A stretch of DNA of 37,615 nt from Xanthobacteraceae bacterium (GCA_031291475.1 JARLIY010000125.1:1-37615), one strand, 5' to 3'; positions 1 to 7,701 are shown, counted from the first letter of the stretch. The notes: a model not told the origin generated them from the letters alone. Made by a program: numbers and translations.

Positions 1-123
1 CTAATGCGTGTGCCCGGTTGGCGGGGTCAGGCGTGCGGCCGGGCGCTCCGGACAGTTCCATTGCGTTTCCCGATGCCCCTATTCGCTTGATTGAGGGCTC
101 TTGCCGAGCAGCCTCTAGCGAAG

Positions 124-192
124 AACGATGTCGACGCCTTTTAGCTACCGTTCACGCCCAACCGCGCTTTCAAGCGCGCCCCGCGGCTGTTC
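124..192 (+). pseudogene. Relic 5' fragment of a class III aminotransferase gene
   Basis: This stretch matches the start of the intact aminotransferase gene downstream (1032-1100) at about 60 of 69 bases, counted by eye. The reading frame gives N-D-V-D-A-F, then TAG at 142-144 where the intact gene has TGG (Trp), then LPFTPNRAFKRAPR, identical to the intact protein. Similarity stops after about 23 codons and no start codon is retained. Most differences are silent or conservative, which suggests it was once translated rather than being a fresh copying error. It reads as the remnant of a paralogous or displaced copy. It is not expected to make protein. Confidence 0.75.
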
Positions 193-519
193 ATGCCCGC
201 TGTCGTCCCGCCGCCAAGTGGTCGCAAACGAGATTTGCAAGTGCCAGCGGCTTCCGGACGTATCGCTTAGTGCCGAATAAGCGATCGCTTGCACGACTTT
301 GCCTTGGCGGTTCCGGAAATCGGAGCGCGGATCAAAATTTGGTTCGGTGAGGAACGTCGTATCGAGCAGCACAAGATCGAAATTGATGGCGATCATCGCC
401 TCGCGGGCATCTTCGATCGAATCGACCAAAACCACGTCGGCGATGCTCCCAAGAGCGTCAGCCACCGCGTCAGACGAATTGCGGTCGTTGCGGATGTGAA
501 GGAGCTTGCAGCGTTTCAT
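145..519 (-). pseudogene. Receiver-like remnant, coupled to a decayed LuxR-type regulator
   Basis: An open frame of 124 codons starts with ATG at 519-517. Its first 60 residues resemble a response-regulator receiver: a start MKRCKLLHIRND, an acidic helix SIEDAREAM, and FDLVLLD, where the Asp would be the phosphoacceptor. After that the sequence loses all receiver character (no conserved Thr/Ser or Lys strands). Its last codons run antisense across the aminotransferase relic at 124-192, so the 3' half is probably not original. The ATG overlaps the TGA of the frame-corrected HTH remnant as ATGA, the usual sign of translational coupling. Most likely a truncated receiver protein. Expression is doubtful. 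Confidence 0.4.
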
Positions 520-870
520 CGGTTGCGGCCCCCGCAAGATGCTTTCATGGCCAAACGCATCAGATCGACGGAAGTTTTTGTCCCGAGCTTGCGCATAATC
601 CGTGTGCGATGCACGGGACGTTCGCGGGCTTATTCCAAGCCTTCTGCCGGTTTCCTTGATGGAGGCAGCCGTCGCGATCTGAACAAGCACCTCACGCTCG
701 CGTCTTGTCAGCAGGTCGTAGCCTGGAAGCGACGGCAACGCGATTTCGGAATATAGTCATCTTGTCGACGCCCAGCGGTTGATCGCTTGGCGCGCCTGGG
801 CAACGATTGTATCAGCACCCAGATGCTTATCGATGAAATCGAAGGGCAGGACTCAGTGTTGGCGCCTCTT
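516..870 (-). pseudogene. Decayed FixJ/NarL-family response regulator (receiver end plus LuxR HTH)
   Basis: On the minus strand the frame before 759 reads LPFDFIDKHLGADTIVAQAR, like the last strand and helix of a receiver domain with the conserved Lys. It is cut by TGA at 855-853 and again by TGA at 759-757. The same frame continues into a LuxR-type helix-turn-helix: YDLLTRREREVLVQIAT, then KETGRRLGISPRT. Near 612-622 the frame shifts, because about two bases seem to be missing. The other frame then supplies VHRTRIMRKLGTKTSVDLMR, the expected recognition helix and dimer helix, and ends in TGA at 518-516. Together this is a FixJ-like regulator with at least two nonsense codons and one frameshift. 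The N-terminal half of the receiver is not recognisable upstream of about 870. Confidence 0.65.
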
Positions 871-995
871 GGCGCTAAACGGCACAGCGTTTACAGAATG
901 ACGGCGGCCCGCTGCTCAATTTTGAACATTGCCGAGCAAACCGTTGCCGGGCAAAAATCAAGCATCGGGCTCGGCGCACCGCAGGAAAGGCGGTC

Positions 996-2336
996 ATGAC
1001 CAAGATAAACGCGCCATTGGCGCGACAAACCAACGATCTCGACGCCTTTTGGCTGCCGTTCACGCCCAATCGGGCCTTCAAGCGCGCGCCGCGGGTGATC
1101 GCGCGCGCCAAGGACATGCATTATTTCACGCCCGACGGCCGTGCCGTCCTCGACGGACTCGCCGGACTGTGGTGCGCCAATACGGGCCATAACCGCGATC
1201 CGATCGTCGCCGCGATTTCCCGCCAGGCGGCCGAACTCGATTATTCGGCGGCTTTCCATTTCGCCCATCCGAAATCCTTCGAGCTGGCGAGCCGCGTGGC
1301 GGCGCTTGCCCCCGGCGATCTCAACCGGGTCTTTTTCTGCAATTCCGGATCGGAGGCGGTCGACACGGCGCTCAAAATCGCGCTCGCCTATCACAATGTG
1401 CGCGGGGAGGGAGCGCGCACGCGGCTGATCGGCCGCGAGCGCGCTTATCACGGCGTCGGCTTCGGCGGCATCTCCGTCGGCGGCATCGTCAATAACCGCA
1501 AATTCTTCGGCACGCTTTTGGCCGGCGTCGATCACCTGCCGGCGACCTATAACCGCGAGCACCAGGCTTTCACCAAGGGCGAGCCGGCCTGGGGCGCGCA
1601 CCTTGCCGACGAACTCGAGCGCATTGTCGCGCTGCACGGCGCTTCCACCATCGCCGCGGTGATCGTCGAGCCGATGGCAGGCTCGACCGGCGTGCTGCCG
1701 CCGCCCAAAGGCTATCTCGAGCGGCTGCGCTCAATATGCGATAAATACGGCATCCTGCTGATCTTCGACGAGGTAATCACCGGCTTTGGCCGCCTGGGCT
1801 ACGCCTTTGCCGCGGAGCGCTATGGCGTGACGCCGGACCTTCTCTGTTTTGCTAAGGGCATCACCGCGGGCGCCGTGCCCATGGGCGGCGTCATCGCCCG
1901 CCAGGGCCTCTATGATGCTTTCATGCACGGGCCCGAACACGTCATCGAGCTGTTCCACGGCTATACCTATTCGGCGCATCCGCTCGCCTGCGCCGCGGGC
2001 CTGGCGGCGCTCGATCTTTATCGCGACGAAAAGTTGTTCGAGCGGGCGAAACGGCTCGAGTCGCGCTTTGCCGATGCGGCGATGACGCTCAAAGGCCTGC
2101 CGGGCGTCCTCGACGTACGCACGGTCGGGCTCTCCGCCGGTATCGATCTCGCTCCGCGGCCCGACGCGGCCGGCGAGCGCGGCTACGAGGCCATGGAACG
2201 GGCGTTCCACGACGAGGATTTGGTAATCCGCATCGCCGGCGATACGCTGGCGATCGCGCCGCCGCTGATCGTGAGCGAGGCGCAGATCGCCGAGATCTTC
2301 GACAAGACGGCGCGGGTCATCCGGGCGGTGGCGTGA
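996..2336 (+). CDS. Class III (omega-amino acid) aminotransferase
   Basis: A PLP-dependent transaminase of the ornithine/omega-amino acid group, 446 residues, the normal family length. It probably transfers an amino group from a beta- or omega-amino acid to pyruvate or another keto acid. Visible features are the cofactor-binding GSEAVDTALKIA region near residue 117, the Asp of LLIFDEVITGFGRLG near 255 that contacts the pyridine nitrogen, and the Schiff-base lysine in FAKGITAGAVPMGG near 286. The start is ATG at 996, preceded by AGGAAAGG. It stands alone: upstream is decayed DNA that includes a relic of the same gene (124-192), and the next gene begins 170 bases later. Beta-alanine:pyruvate transaminase is the closest guess, but the substrate cannot be read from sequence alone. 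Confidence 0.9.
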   Translation: MTKINAPLARQTNDLDAFWLPFTPNRAFKRAPRVIARAKDMHYFTPDGRAVLDGLAGLWCANTGHNRDPIVAAISRQAAELDYSAAFHFAHPKSFELASRVAALAPGDLNRVFFCNSGSEAVDTALKIALAYHNVRGEGARTRLIGRERAYHGVGFGGISVGGIVNNRKFFGTLLAGVDHLPATYNREHQAFTKGEPAWGAHLADELERIVALHGASTIAAVIVEPMAGSTGVLPPPKGYLERLRSICDKYGILLIFDEVITGFGRLGYAFAAERYGVTPDLLCFAKGITAGAVPMGGVIARQGLYDAFMHGPEHVIELFHGYTYSAHPLACAAGLAALDLYRDEKLFERAKRLESRFADAAMTLKGLPGVLDVRTVGLSAGIDLAPRPDAAGERGYEAMERAFHDEDLVIRIAGDTLAIAPPLIVSEAQIAEIFDKTARVIRAVA

Positions 2337-2506
2337 ATTAACGCCTTTTCGAGGGAAGGCTTGCGGCGGCACGCCGCTTGTGGACATTTGAGCGTTCCCG
2401 GACCCAAATCGTGCTTGCGACGAGCGGGACGGGGGCCGAGACTTCCATAAAAGCCCCGGATTGGGCCGCGGAACGCTCCGGGGTGGGCGATAACGGGGTG
2501 CCTGAA

Positions 2507-3907
2507 ATGGTGCGGCTGAGCGCCGTCTTCATCGCCGTCTGCATGCTGCTCGTCGCCGCTTCGGTTGGCGCGGTGCTTTATCTTCGCTTCGGCTACACCG
2601 TCGCCAATTCGGCCTTGATCGCGCTCGGTATCTTGAGCGTGCTCGCGATTTACAATGCCGTCGCCGGCCGCAAACAAGACCGCGACGAAGTAAGCGACCA
2701 GCTTTCCAGCGTGGCGCGCGAGTCGGGTGATATTGCCCGGCAGGTGGCGGAACTGGGCCGCCGGCTCGGTGTCATGGAGGGCAAGGTAGAAACCGTTCTC
2801 GACAAGGCGCTGTCGAGTGCGCAGCCGCTGGCTGCCGAGATCGAGGAGTTGTCGCGGCTGGTGAAAGAGCTCGCCGAATCCGTCGCCCGGCACGAGGTCG
2901 TGCTCAGCCGCGAGCGCGGCGGCGACGATGACAAGCAGGCGGCTCCCGATGCGTCGGCGGCCGCGCCAGCGCCCGCTGCGCTGACGGTGCCCGCCGCGCG
3001 CAAAGTTGCCGCGTTCAGCGGCATGGACCGCGACGGCATCATCGCCCTTCTGCTCACGGCTATCGAGACGCAGCGGATCGATCTCTATCTGCAACCCATC
3101 GTGACGCTGCCGCAGCGCAAGGTCCGATATTACGAAGCGGTGTCGCGGCTCAGTGCCGGCAACGGCGAGATCGTGGCGGCTGCGGATTTCCTGCCTTATG
3201 TCGAAGCCGGTTCGCTTTTTCCCAAGCTCGACGCCCTCTCGGTGCTGCGCTGCGTGCAGGTGGTGCGGCGGCTCTCGGTCAAAAATCGGGACATCGGCCT
3301 GTTCTGCAATCTTGCCGCGGCGACGTTGACCGATGCCGGTTTCCCGAAGTTACTGGAATTCATCGAGGCTAATCGCGCCGTCGCGCCTTTGCTGGTGTTC
3401 GAATTTACCCAAAGCGCGGTTCGCGCCATGGGGCCGGTCGAGCACGAAAGCCTGGCGGCGCTCGCGGAACTGGGCTTCCGCTTTTCCATGGATAACCTCT
3501 CCGACCTTCGCGTCGAGCCGCGCGAACTGACCGAGCGGGGCTTTCGCTTCATCAAGGCGCCGGCGGCGTTGCTGCTCAACCGGGTTGGCAGCGCCACGGC
3601 CAACATCCATTCCGCGGATTTCTCCGACCTGCTCGGTCGCTTCGGCATCGATCTCATCGCCGAGCGGATCGAAGGCGAATCGACCGTGGTCGATCTGCTC
3701 GATTACGATGTCCGCTTCGGCCAGGGTTTCCTCTTTTCACCGCCGCGGCCGGTGCGCGCGGAAGCGCTGCAGGGGGCCGCTGCGGAGGCCGGGAAAAGCG
3801 AACCCGCCAAAGCGAACGAGACGGCCGGAACAGCCGGCGATGCCGCTGTCGCCGCCCGCGGCGGCGGCATTGCCCAGCTCGTCCGCGCCGGCAGCGTTCG
3901 CAGCTGA
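2507..3907 (+). CDS. Membrane-anchored degenerate EAL-domain protein (TipF-like)
   Basis: 466 residues from the ATG at 2507. The frame is open further upstream, but the first hydrophobic segment begins right after this ATG. Two membrane segments (about residues 4-26 and 31-52) are followed by a charged, coiled-coil-like stretch (about 55-125), an Ala/Pro linker and a C-terminal EAL domain (about 170-415). The signature EAL is EAV (YYEAVSRLS). The DDFG loop is replaced by MDNLS, losing the second acidic metal ligand, while EFTQ, the IKAP lysine and AERIEGES are recognisable. The layout matches Caulobacter TipF, a c-di-GMP receptor for flagellum assembly. I infer a c-di-GMP-binding rather than c-di-GMP-cleaving role. 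The C-terminal tail is Ala/Gly-rich. An orphan CheY lies nearby at 4851-5234. Confidence 0.8.
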   Translation: MVRLSAVFIAVCMLLVAASVGAVLYLRFGYTVANSALIALGILSVLAIYNAVAGRKQDRDEVSDQLSSVARESGDIARQVAELGRRLGVMEGKVETVLDKALSSAQPLAAEIEELSRLVKELAESVARHEVVLSRERGGDDDKQAAPDASAAAPAPAALTVPAARKVAAFSGMDRDGIIALLLTAIETQRIDLYLQPIVTLPQRKVRYYEAVSRLSAGNGEIVAAADFLPYVEAGSLFPKLDALSVLRCVQVVRRLSVKNRDIGLFCNLAAATLTDAGFPKLLEFIEANRAVAPLLVFEFTQSAVRAMGPVEHESLAALAELGFRFSMDNLSDLRVEPRELTERGFRFIKAPAALLLNRVGSATANIHSADFSDLLGRFGIDLIAERIEGESTVVDLLDYDVRFGQGFLFSPPRPVRAEALQGAAAEAGKSEPAKANETAGTAGDAAVAARGGGIAQLVRAGSVRS

Positions 3908-3922
3908 CGCGGCCGCAGACGC

Positions 3923-4783
3923 TTGCCCGAGACCATCGAACGATTTGCTCCGCTCGCGGCCGGCTACGACGTCCTGCTCTGCGACGTGTGGGGGGTCGTG
4001 CATAACGGGCTCGTCGCCTTTGCACCGGCTTGCGCGGCGCTGACAGGCTTTCGCGCGGGCGGCGGCACGGTGATCCTCATCACCAACGCGCCGCGGCCGG
4101 GCGCGTCGGTGCAGTGGATCCTCGACCGGCTCCGCGTGCCGCGCGACGCTTACGACGCGATCGTCAGCTCGGGTGATGTGACCCGCGGCATCGTCGAGGA
4201 AAGGCTCGGCGAAAGCGTGTTCCACCTCGGGCCGCCACGGGATTTGCCGATCTTTTCCGGTCTGCCGGTCCATTTCGCCCCGGCGGAGACCGCCGATTAT
4301 GTGGTGTGCTCGGGCCTGTTCGACGACACCCGCGAGACCCCGGAGAACTACCGCGCGCTGCTCGCGGCGCTGCGCGCCCGCGCGCTGTTGATGGTCTGCG
4401 CCAATCCCGACATTGTCGTCGAGCGCGGCGAAGATCTGGTTTATTGCGCCGGCGCGCTGGCTGACGCTTATGCCGGGCTCGGCGGCGAGGTGCTCTATTG
4501 CGGCAAGCCGCATGCGCCGATCTACGAGGCGGCGCTCGGCAAAGCCGCTGCCTTTTGCGGCGGCGAGATGCCGTCGCTGCGGCGGGTGCTGGCGATCGGC
4601 GATTCGGTCAGGACCGATTTGAAAGGCGCGGCTTCGTTCGGCGTGGATTGCCTGTTCGTCGTCTCCCGAATCCACGCCGAGCAGTTCGGCGGACGCGGGG
4701 CGCCTGATTTGTCGGGGCTCGACGCGATGTTTGCGGCCGCAGGCTCGGCGCCGAAAGCGGTGATGCGGCGGCTGAAATGGTGA
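3923..4783 (+). CDS. HAD-superfamily class IIA hydrolase (TIGR01459-like)
   Basis: 286 residues. The N-terminal motif LLCDVWGVVHNG supplies the nucleophile/acid-base pair of HAD phosphatases (Asp at about residue 21, in a D-x-W-G-V-x-H-N-G version typical of this alphaproteobacterial subfamily). ILITNAPRPG is motif II, GKPHAPIYEAAL carries the motif III lysine, and AIGDSVRTDLKGAASFGVD is motif IV. Related HAD-IIA proteins (NagD, PGP) dephosphorylate small sugar or nucleotide phosphates; the substrate here is unknown. The likely start is TTG at 3923, because no ATG or GTG precedes the conserved core in frame. It begins 15 bases after the EAL gene stop, so the two are probably co-transcribed. 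Confidence 0.85.
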   Translation: MPETIERFAPLAAGYDVLLCDVWGVVHNGLVAFAPACAALTGFRAGGGTVILITNAPRPGASVQWILDRLRVPRDAYDAIVSSGDVTRGIVEERLGESVFHLGPPRDLPIFSGLPVHFAPAETADYVVCSGLFDDTRETPENYRALLAALRARALLMVCANPDIVVERGEDLVYCAGALADAYAGLGGEVLYCGKPHAPIYEAALGKAAAFCGGEMPSLRRVLAIGDSVRTDLKGAASFGVDCLFVVSRIHAEQFGGRGAPDLSGLDAMFAAAGSAPKAVMRRLKW

Positions 4784-4850
4784 GCTTGCGGGTTTTCGCG
4801 CGTTCCTATGTCACCGCCTGCGGGTGAATGAGCGGAAGTGCATCCGGCCC

Positions 4851-5234
4851 TTACTTGGCGAACACCGCCTCGATCTTGGCCTTGAGCGTTTGCGCGTTGA
4901 ACGGCTTGACGATGTAATTGTTCACGCCCGCCTTGCGCGCCGCGATCACGTTCTCGGTCTTCGATTCCGCCGTCACCATGATGAAGGGCGTGTCGCCGAG
5001 TTCGGGATCGGCGCGCATCTCGCGCAACAGCTCGAAGCCGGTCATCGGCTCCATGTTCCAGTCGGAAATCACCAGGCCGTAGCGCTTTAAGTGCATCTTG
5101 GTCAGCGCCGCGGCGCCGTCGGGAGCATCGTCGATATCGGCGAAGCCCAGTTGCCGCAGGAGATTACGAATGATGCGCACCATGGTGCTGTAATCGTCCA
5201 CCACGAGTACAGGCATTGACGGATCAAGAGCCAT
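4851..5234 (-). CDS. cheY: Single-domain response regulator, CheY family
   Basis: 127 residues, a receiver domain alone. VLVVDDYSTMVRIIRNLL gives the acidic pocket, LVISDWNMEPMTG the phosphoacceptor Asp (about residue 59), PFIMVTAES the conserved Thr, and NYIVKPFNAQTL the conserved Lys-Pro. The sequence is close to chemotaxis CheY, which carries the signal from CheA to the flagellar switch. No cheA, cheW or receptor gene is present here, so this is an orphan copy and its kinase cannot be named. The start is ATG at 5234, with GGAGC just upstream. It points away from ribF with about 185 bases between them, so that gap should hold divergent promoters. It could instead act in a non-flagellar phosphorelay. 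Confidence 0.88.
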   Translation of the reverse strand: MALDPSMPVLVVDDYSTMVRIIRNLLRQLGFADIDDAPDGAAALTKMHLKRYGLVISDWNMEPMTGFELLREMRADPELGDTPFIMVTAESKTENVIAARKAGVNNYIVKPFNAQTLKAKIEAVFAK

Positions 5235-5419
5235 GGCTCCGCTCCTTGGCGCGGGAAGGGGTCTATCATTAAGTGGCTGAATATCGGGTTAATCGCCGGC
5301 AATGCGCTTGGCGGCACGGTTGTCAGGCGGCTTCCCGACTTATTCTTGACTTGGGGCCGCGGCGACGGCACCTAGCTCGCAGGTTTCTCTTAACCATTGA
5401 AGCTCTCCGAAAGTCCCCA

Positions 5420-6379
5420 ATGGCGCCGAAACGTTTCCTCGTCGTGCGCGATAATGCGCTCGATGGTGCGCTGCGCGGCGCCGTGCTTGCCATGGGCAAT
5501 TTCGACGGCGTGCATCGCGGCCATCAGGCCGTGATCGCGAGCGCGCTCGACCGCGCCAAGGGATTGGGAAAGCCGGCCGCGGTGCTCACCTTCGAGCCGC
5601 ATCCGCGCGCCTTCTTCCACCCCGGCGAGCCGCTATTTCGGCTGACCGACGAGGCTGCCAAGTTGCGCCTCCTCAAATCTACCGGACTCGACGGGGCGGT
5701 CGTGCTGACTTTCGACGCCGCGCTGGCGAGCGTGACGGCGGAGGAGTTCGTCGCCCGCATTCTGGTCGGGCGGTTCGCGTTGAGCGCCGCGGTCATCGGC
5801 TTTAACTTCCACTTCGGCAAGAACCGCGCCGGATCGCCGGACTTTCTCGCCGCGCAAGGCCGCCGCTTCGGCTTCGGCGTCGAGGTGGTCGCTCCGTTTA
5901 CGCTCGATGGACGTCCGGTCTCCTCCGGTCCGATCCGCGATGCGCTCGCTGCCGGACGCCTCGATCAAGCGGCCGCGCTTCTCGGTTTTCCCTGGTTCGT
6001 ATCGGGCGCGGTGATCCACGGCGACAAGCGCGGCCGCGAGCTCGGCTTCCCGACGGCGAATCTGCGTCTCGACGCCGCCTGCGGGCTCCGTCATGGCGTC
6101 TACGCGGTGCGCGTCGTCCATGGCGGCCGCCGCTACGATGGCGTGGCGAATTTTGGCCGCCGGCCGATGTTCGACACCGGCGCGGTGCTGCTCGAAATCT
6201 TTTTGTTCGATTTTTCCGGCGATCTTTATGGGCAGACTATCGATGTCGCGTTCATCGGCTGGATCCGGGAGGAAGAGGATTTCGGTTCGGTCGATGAACT
6301 TGTGCGCAGGATGCGGAAGGACAGCCGCCAAGCGCGCGAGATGCTGGGGCGGGCAGGCAATACTTTCCCGCCGATTTAG
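5420..6379 (+). CDS. ribF: Bifunctional riboflavin kinase / FMN adenylyltransferase
   Basis: 319 residues. It phosphorylates riboflavin to FMN and adenylates FMN to FAD. The N-terminal nucleotidyltransferase half shows AMGNFDGVHRGHQ near residue 25 (the HxGH-like site) and the FNFHFGKNRAG region near 130. The C-terminal flavokinase half shows GDKRGRELGFPTANL near 200 and VANFGRRPMFD near 245. The ATG at 5420 was chosen over earlier in-frame codons because homologues start just before this FAD synthetase core. In many proteobacteria ribF is followed directly by ileS and lspA. Here about 2.6 kb of mostly minus-strand genes separates them. No FMN riboswitch was recognised upstream. Confidence 0.95.
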   Translation: MAPKRFLVVRDNALDGALRGAVLAMGNFDGVHRGHQAVIASALDRAKGLGKPAAVLTFEPHPRAFFHPGEPLFRLTDEAAKLRLLKSTGLDGAVVLTFDAALASVTAEEFVARILVGRFALSAAVIGFNFHFGKNRAGSPDFLAAQGRRFGFGVEVVAPFTLDGRPVSSGPIRDALAAGRLDQAAALLGFPWFVSGAVIHGDKRGRELGFPTANLRLDAACGLRHGVYAVRVVHGGRRYDGVANFGRRPMFDTGAVLLEIFLFDFSGDLYGQTIDVAFIGWIREEEDFGSVDELVRRMRKDSRQAREMLGRAGNTFPPI

Positions 6380-6605
6380 CGTGGCGGACAGGGCGCGCTA
6401 TCGTTCAGCCGACAGCTTGACTAGGCACAGTTTGCCTTCCGTTGAGGTTGCGGACCAAGAAACAGACGGTTCCTGCCAGCAAAACGAGGCGCAGTCGTCA
6501 TCAACCGTGAGGCAGGTGTAGACCCGGAACATCAGCTACCATAACGTTCCTTGCGGTCCGAATTGGTAACTGGCGTCTTGGATTCGCGGCGAAAAGCGCA
6601 TCGTT

Positions 6606-6764
6606 ATGAACGCGCGACTAGAACACCCTTCTCGTATTAATTCAAATTCCGCCGCCTGGATTTTGTTTGGTATTTTGGTAACGGCAGCGAGCGAAGGCAC
6701 GCCGGGACCGAGCGGCGCTGAATGCAAGGAAAAGATCCTTTCGCTGACCTCAGCGCTGCACTAG
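6606..6764 (+). CDS. Possible small ORF of 52 codons, unrecognised
   Basis: An ATG-started frame of 52 residues in the gap after ribF. It begins MNARLEHPSRINSNSAA, continues into a short hydrophobic stretch (WILFGILVTAA) and ends ECKEKILSLTSALH. The DNA from about 6590 to 6690 is noticeably richer in A/T than the flanks. No good ribosome-binding site precedes the ATG. Its stop overlaps the convergent stop of the holin-like gene. It could be a small single-span membrane or secreted peptide, or simply the decayed end of an unknown gene. The rest of the gap (6380-6605) shows nothing I can name. Confidence 0.25.
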   Translation: MNARLEHPSRINSNSAAWILFGILVTAASEGTPGPSGAECKEKILSLTSALH

Positions 6765-7210
6765 GCGGTGTCGTCGGACTTGCTCTCGCGGCGCTCGCGT
6801 GCCCATTGCGCCGCCAACAGGCCGAGCAGAGCGACCGGGATGATGCGCTCCCAGCCGAGCGCCCGCCCGGCCTGCATGGCCACCCCGAGAATTTTCGGAT
6901 CGAGCAGCCACGAGGAGCCTTGCGCGCGGGCCGCGCGCTCGAGGATCGCGCGTTCCTTGGCGCGGCGGCGCGAAACCGCGAAAACTATCGCGCCTATCAG
7001 CGCGATGAGCAAAAATACGCCGGCCATGATCAGACCGGCGTAGACGGCGCCGAATTGCACCGTCAGCCAATCATAGGCCGCGACACAGAGAAAGGCGAAG
7101 GCGGTAAGCGAGGCGATCGCGATCACCACGACCCAAAAGAACAACGCCGCGCTGACGCCGCTCCTCGCCTGGATTGCCAGCGCGATATCGCGCATCCAGT
7201 TTTTGAACAT
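6761..7210 (-). CDS. Small membrane protein, holin-X / DUF1469-like
   Basis: 149 residues from the ATG of MFKNWMRDIALAIQ at 7210; an ATG two codons earlier (7216) is equally possible. An amphipathic N-terminus is followed by two strong membrane helices (about residues 18-41 and 49-74), a basic helix SRRRAKERAILERAARA, and a weaker third hydrophobic segment (IIPVALLGLLAAQWA) before a charged tail. The layout resembles the putative holin-X / DUF1469 family, which in proteobacterial chromosomes often lies beside DUF883/YqjD proteins. That is the case here: the DUF883 gene lies just upstream on the same strand. There is no lysis gene or other phage marker, so a phage role is not implied. Function unknown. 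Confidence 0.6.
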   Translation of the reverse strand: MFKNWMRDIALAIQARSGVSAALFFWVVVIAIASLTAFAFLCVAAYDWLTVQFGAVYAGLIMAGVFLLIALIGAIVFAVSRRRAKERAILERAARAQGSSWLLDPKILGVAMQAGRALGWERIIPVALLGLLAAQWARERRESKSDDTA

Positions 7211-7239
7211 CGCCATCCCCGCGATCCGCCGCATTTGCG

Positions 7240-7322
7240 GCGCCAAAACTATCCGCGTCTAAAGATCTGCGCCAAATTTGTCTGTGCCAAAACTATATGC
7301 GCCAAAATTTATCTGCGCCAAG
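7240..7322. repeat. Short tandem repeat, about 15-bp unit
   Basis: The core GYGCCAAA recurs at about 7240, 7270, 7285, 7300 and 7315, mostly at 15-base intervals: units of ATCTGCGCCAAATTT type at 7265, 7280 and 7295, with a phase slip near 7310. The copies differ at several positions. The array spans the gap between the DUF883 gene and the holin-like gene and covers the DUF883 stop codon, so the last few codons of that gene lie inside it. It may come from replication slippage, or be a set of protein-binding half-sites upstream of the holin-like gene. Confidence 0.7.
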
Positions 7323-7701
7323 TAGCTCCGAAGAGGAATGCCAGGCCGGCAACGAGCGCGAGCGTGGCATAGGGCCGCGTCTTGATCGATTCATCGAGCG
7401 CCTCGACAAAATGATCCGACACCTCGCGGACCGCGGTCGCCGCTTCGCGGCCCTTGTCCTGGGCCTCGGAAACTGCCTCGTCCACGCCCGATTTCGCGTG
7501 TCGCCAGGCGGCGTTGCCGGTGTTGGCGACGAGATTGGCGACCTGCTCGGCAAGGCGGTGGAAATCGTCGCGCAGGGCCTGCAAATCGCTCTCGAGGCTG
7601 CCAGCGGCTTCGAAAGCGGCCTTGCCGGCATTGCGCACCGCTTCGCGCGCATCTTTGGCCGTCTCGCGTGCGTCCTGCGCGGCCGTTGACGCGGTATTCA
7701 T
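7309..7701 (-). CDS. DUF883 (ElaB/YqjD-like) membrane-anchored protein
   Basis: 130 residues. A long Ala/Glu/Lys-rich amphipathic helix of coiled-coil type fills residues 1-100 (for example AAQDARETAKDAREAVRNAG and SLESDLQALRDDFHRLAEQV). One C-terminal membrane helix follows (RPYATLALVAGLAFLFG) and ends in an Arg-rich tail. That is the layout of the DUF883 family, in which E. coli YqjD is tail-anchored in the inner membrane and binds ribosomes in stationary phase. Whether that role applies here is inference. The start is ATG at 7701, preceded by GGAGATT with ideal spacing. It lies between the AI-2E-type gene (72 bases upstream) and the holin-like gene, all on the minus strand, so an operon is likely. 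Confidence 0.75.
   Translation of the reverse strand: MNTASTAAQDARETAKDAREAVRNAGKAAFEAAGSLESDLQALRDDFHRLAEQVANLVANTGNAAWRHAKSGVDEAVSEAQDKGREAATAVREVSDHFVEALDESIKTRPYATLALVAGLAFLFGATWRR

Noticed and set aside
1..61. Possible N-terminus of a minus-strand gene running off the left edge (ATG at 61, then ELSGAPGRTPDPANRAHAL)
   Set aside because: Only 20 codons are visible, with no recognisable motif and a weak ribosome-binding site.
18..756. Open frames on the plus strand across the decayed left end
   Set aside because: They are antisense to the regulator remnants, have no homology-like pattern and no ribosome-binding sites; GC-rich DNA gives such frames by chance.
5235..5419. FMN riboswitch before ribF
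   Set aside because: None of the conserved RFN-element blocks could be found in the gap.
6761..7210. Prophage remnant suggested by the holin-like protein
   Set aside because: No other phage gene, integrase or attachment repeat is nearby; holin-X/DUF1469-like proteins are common in chromosomes next to DUF883 genes.
7264..7322. Sigma-54 promoter (TGGCAC type) in the tandem repeat, minus strand
   Set aside because: The spacing between the TGGCAC and the next GC element does not fit the -24/-12 rule.
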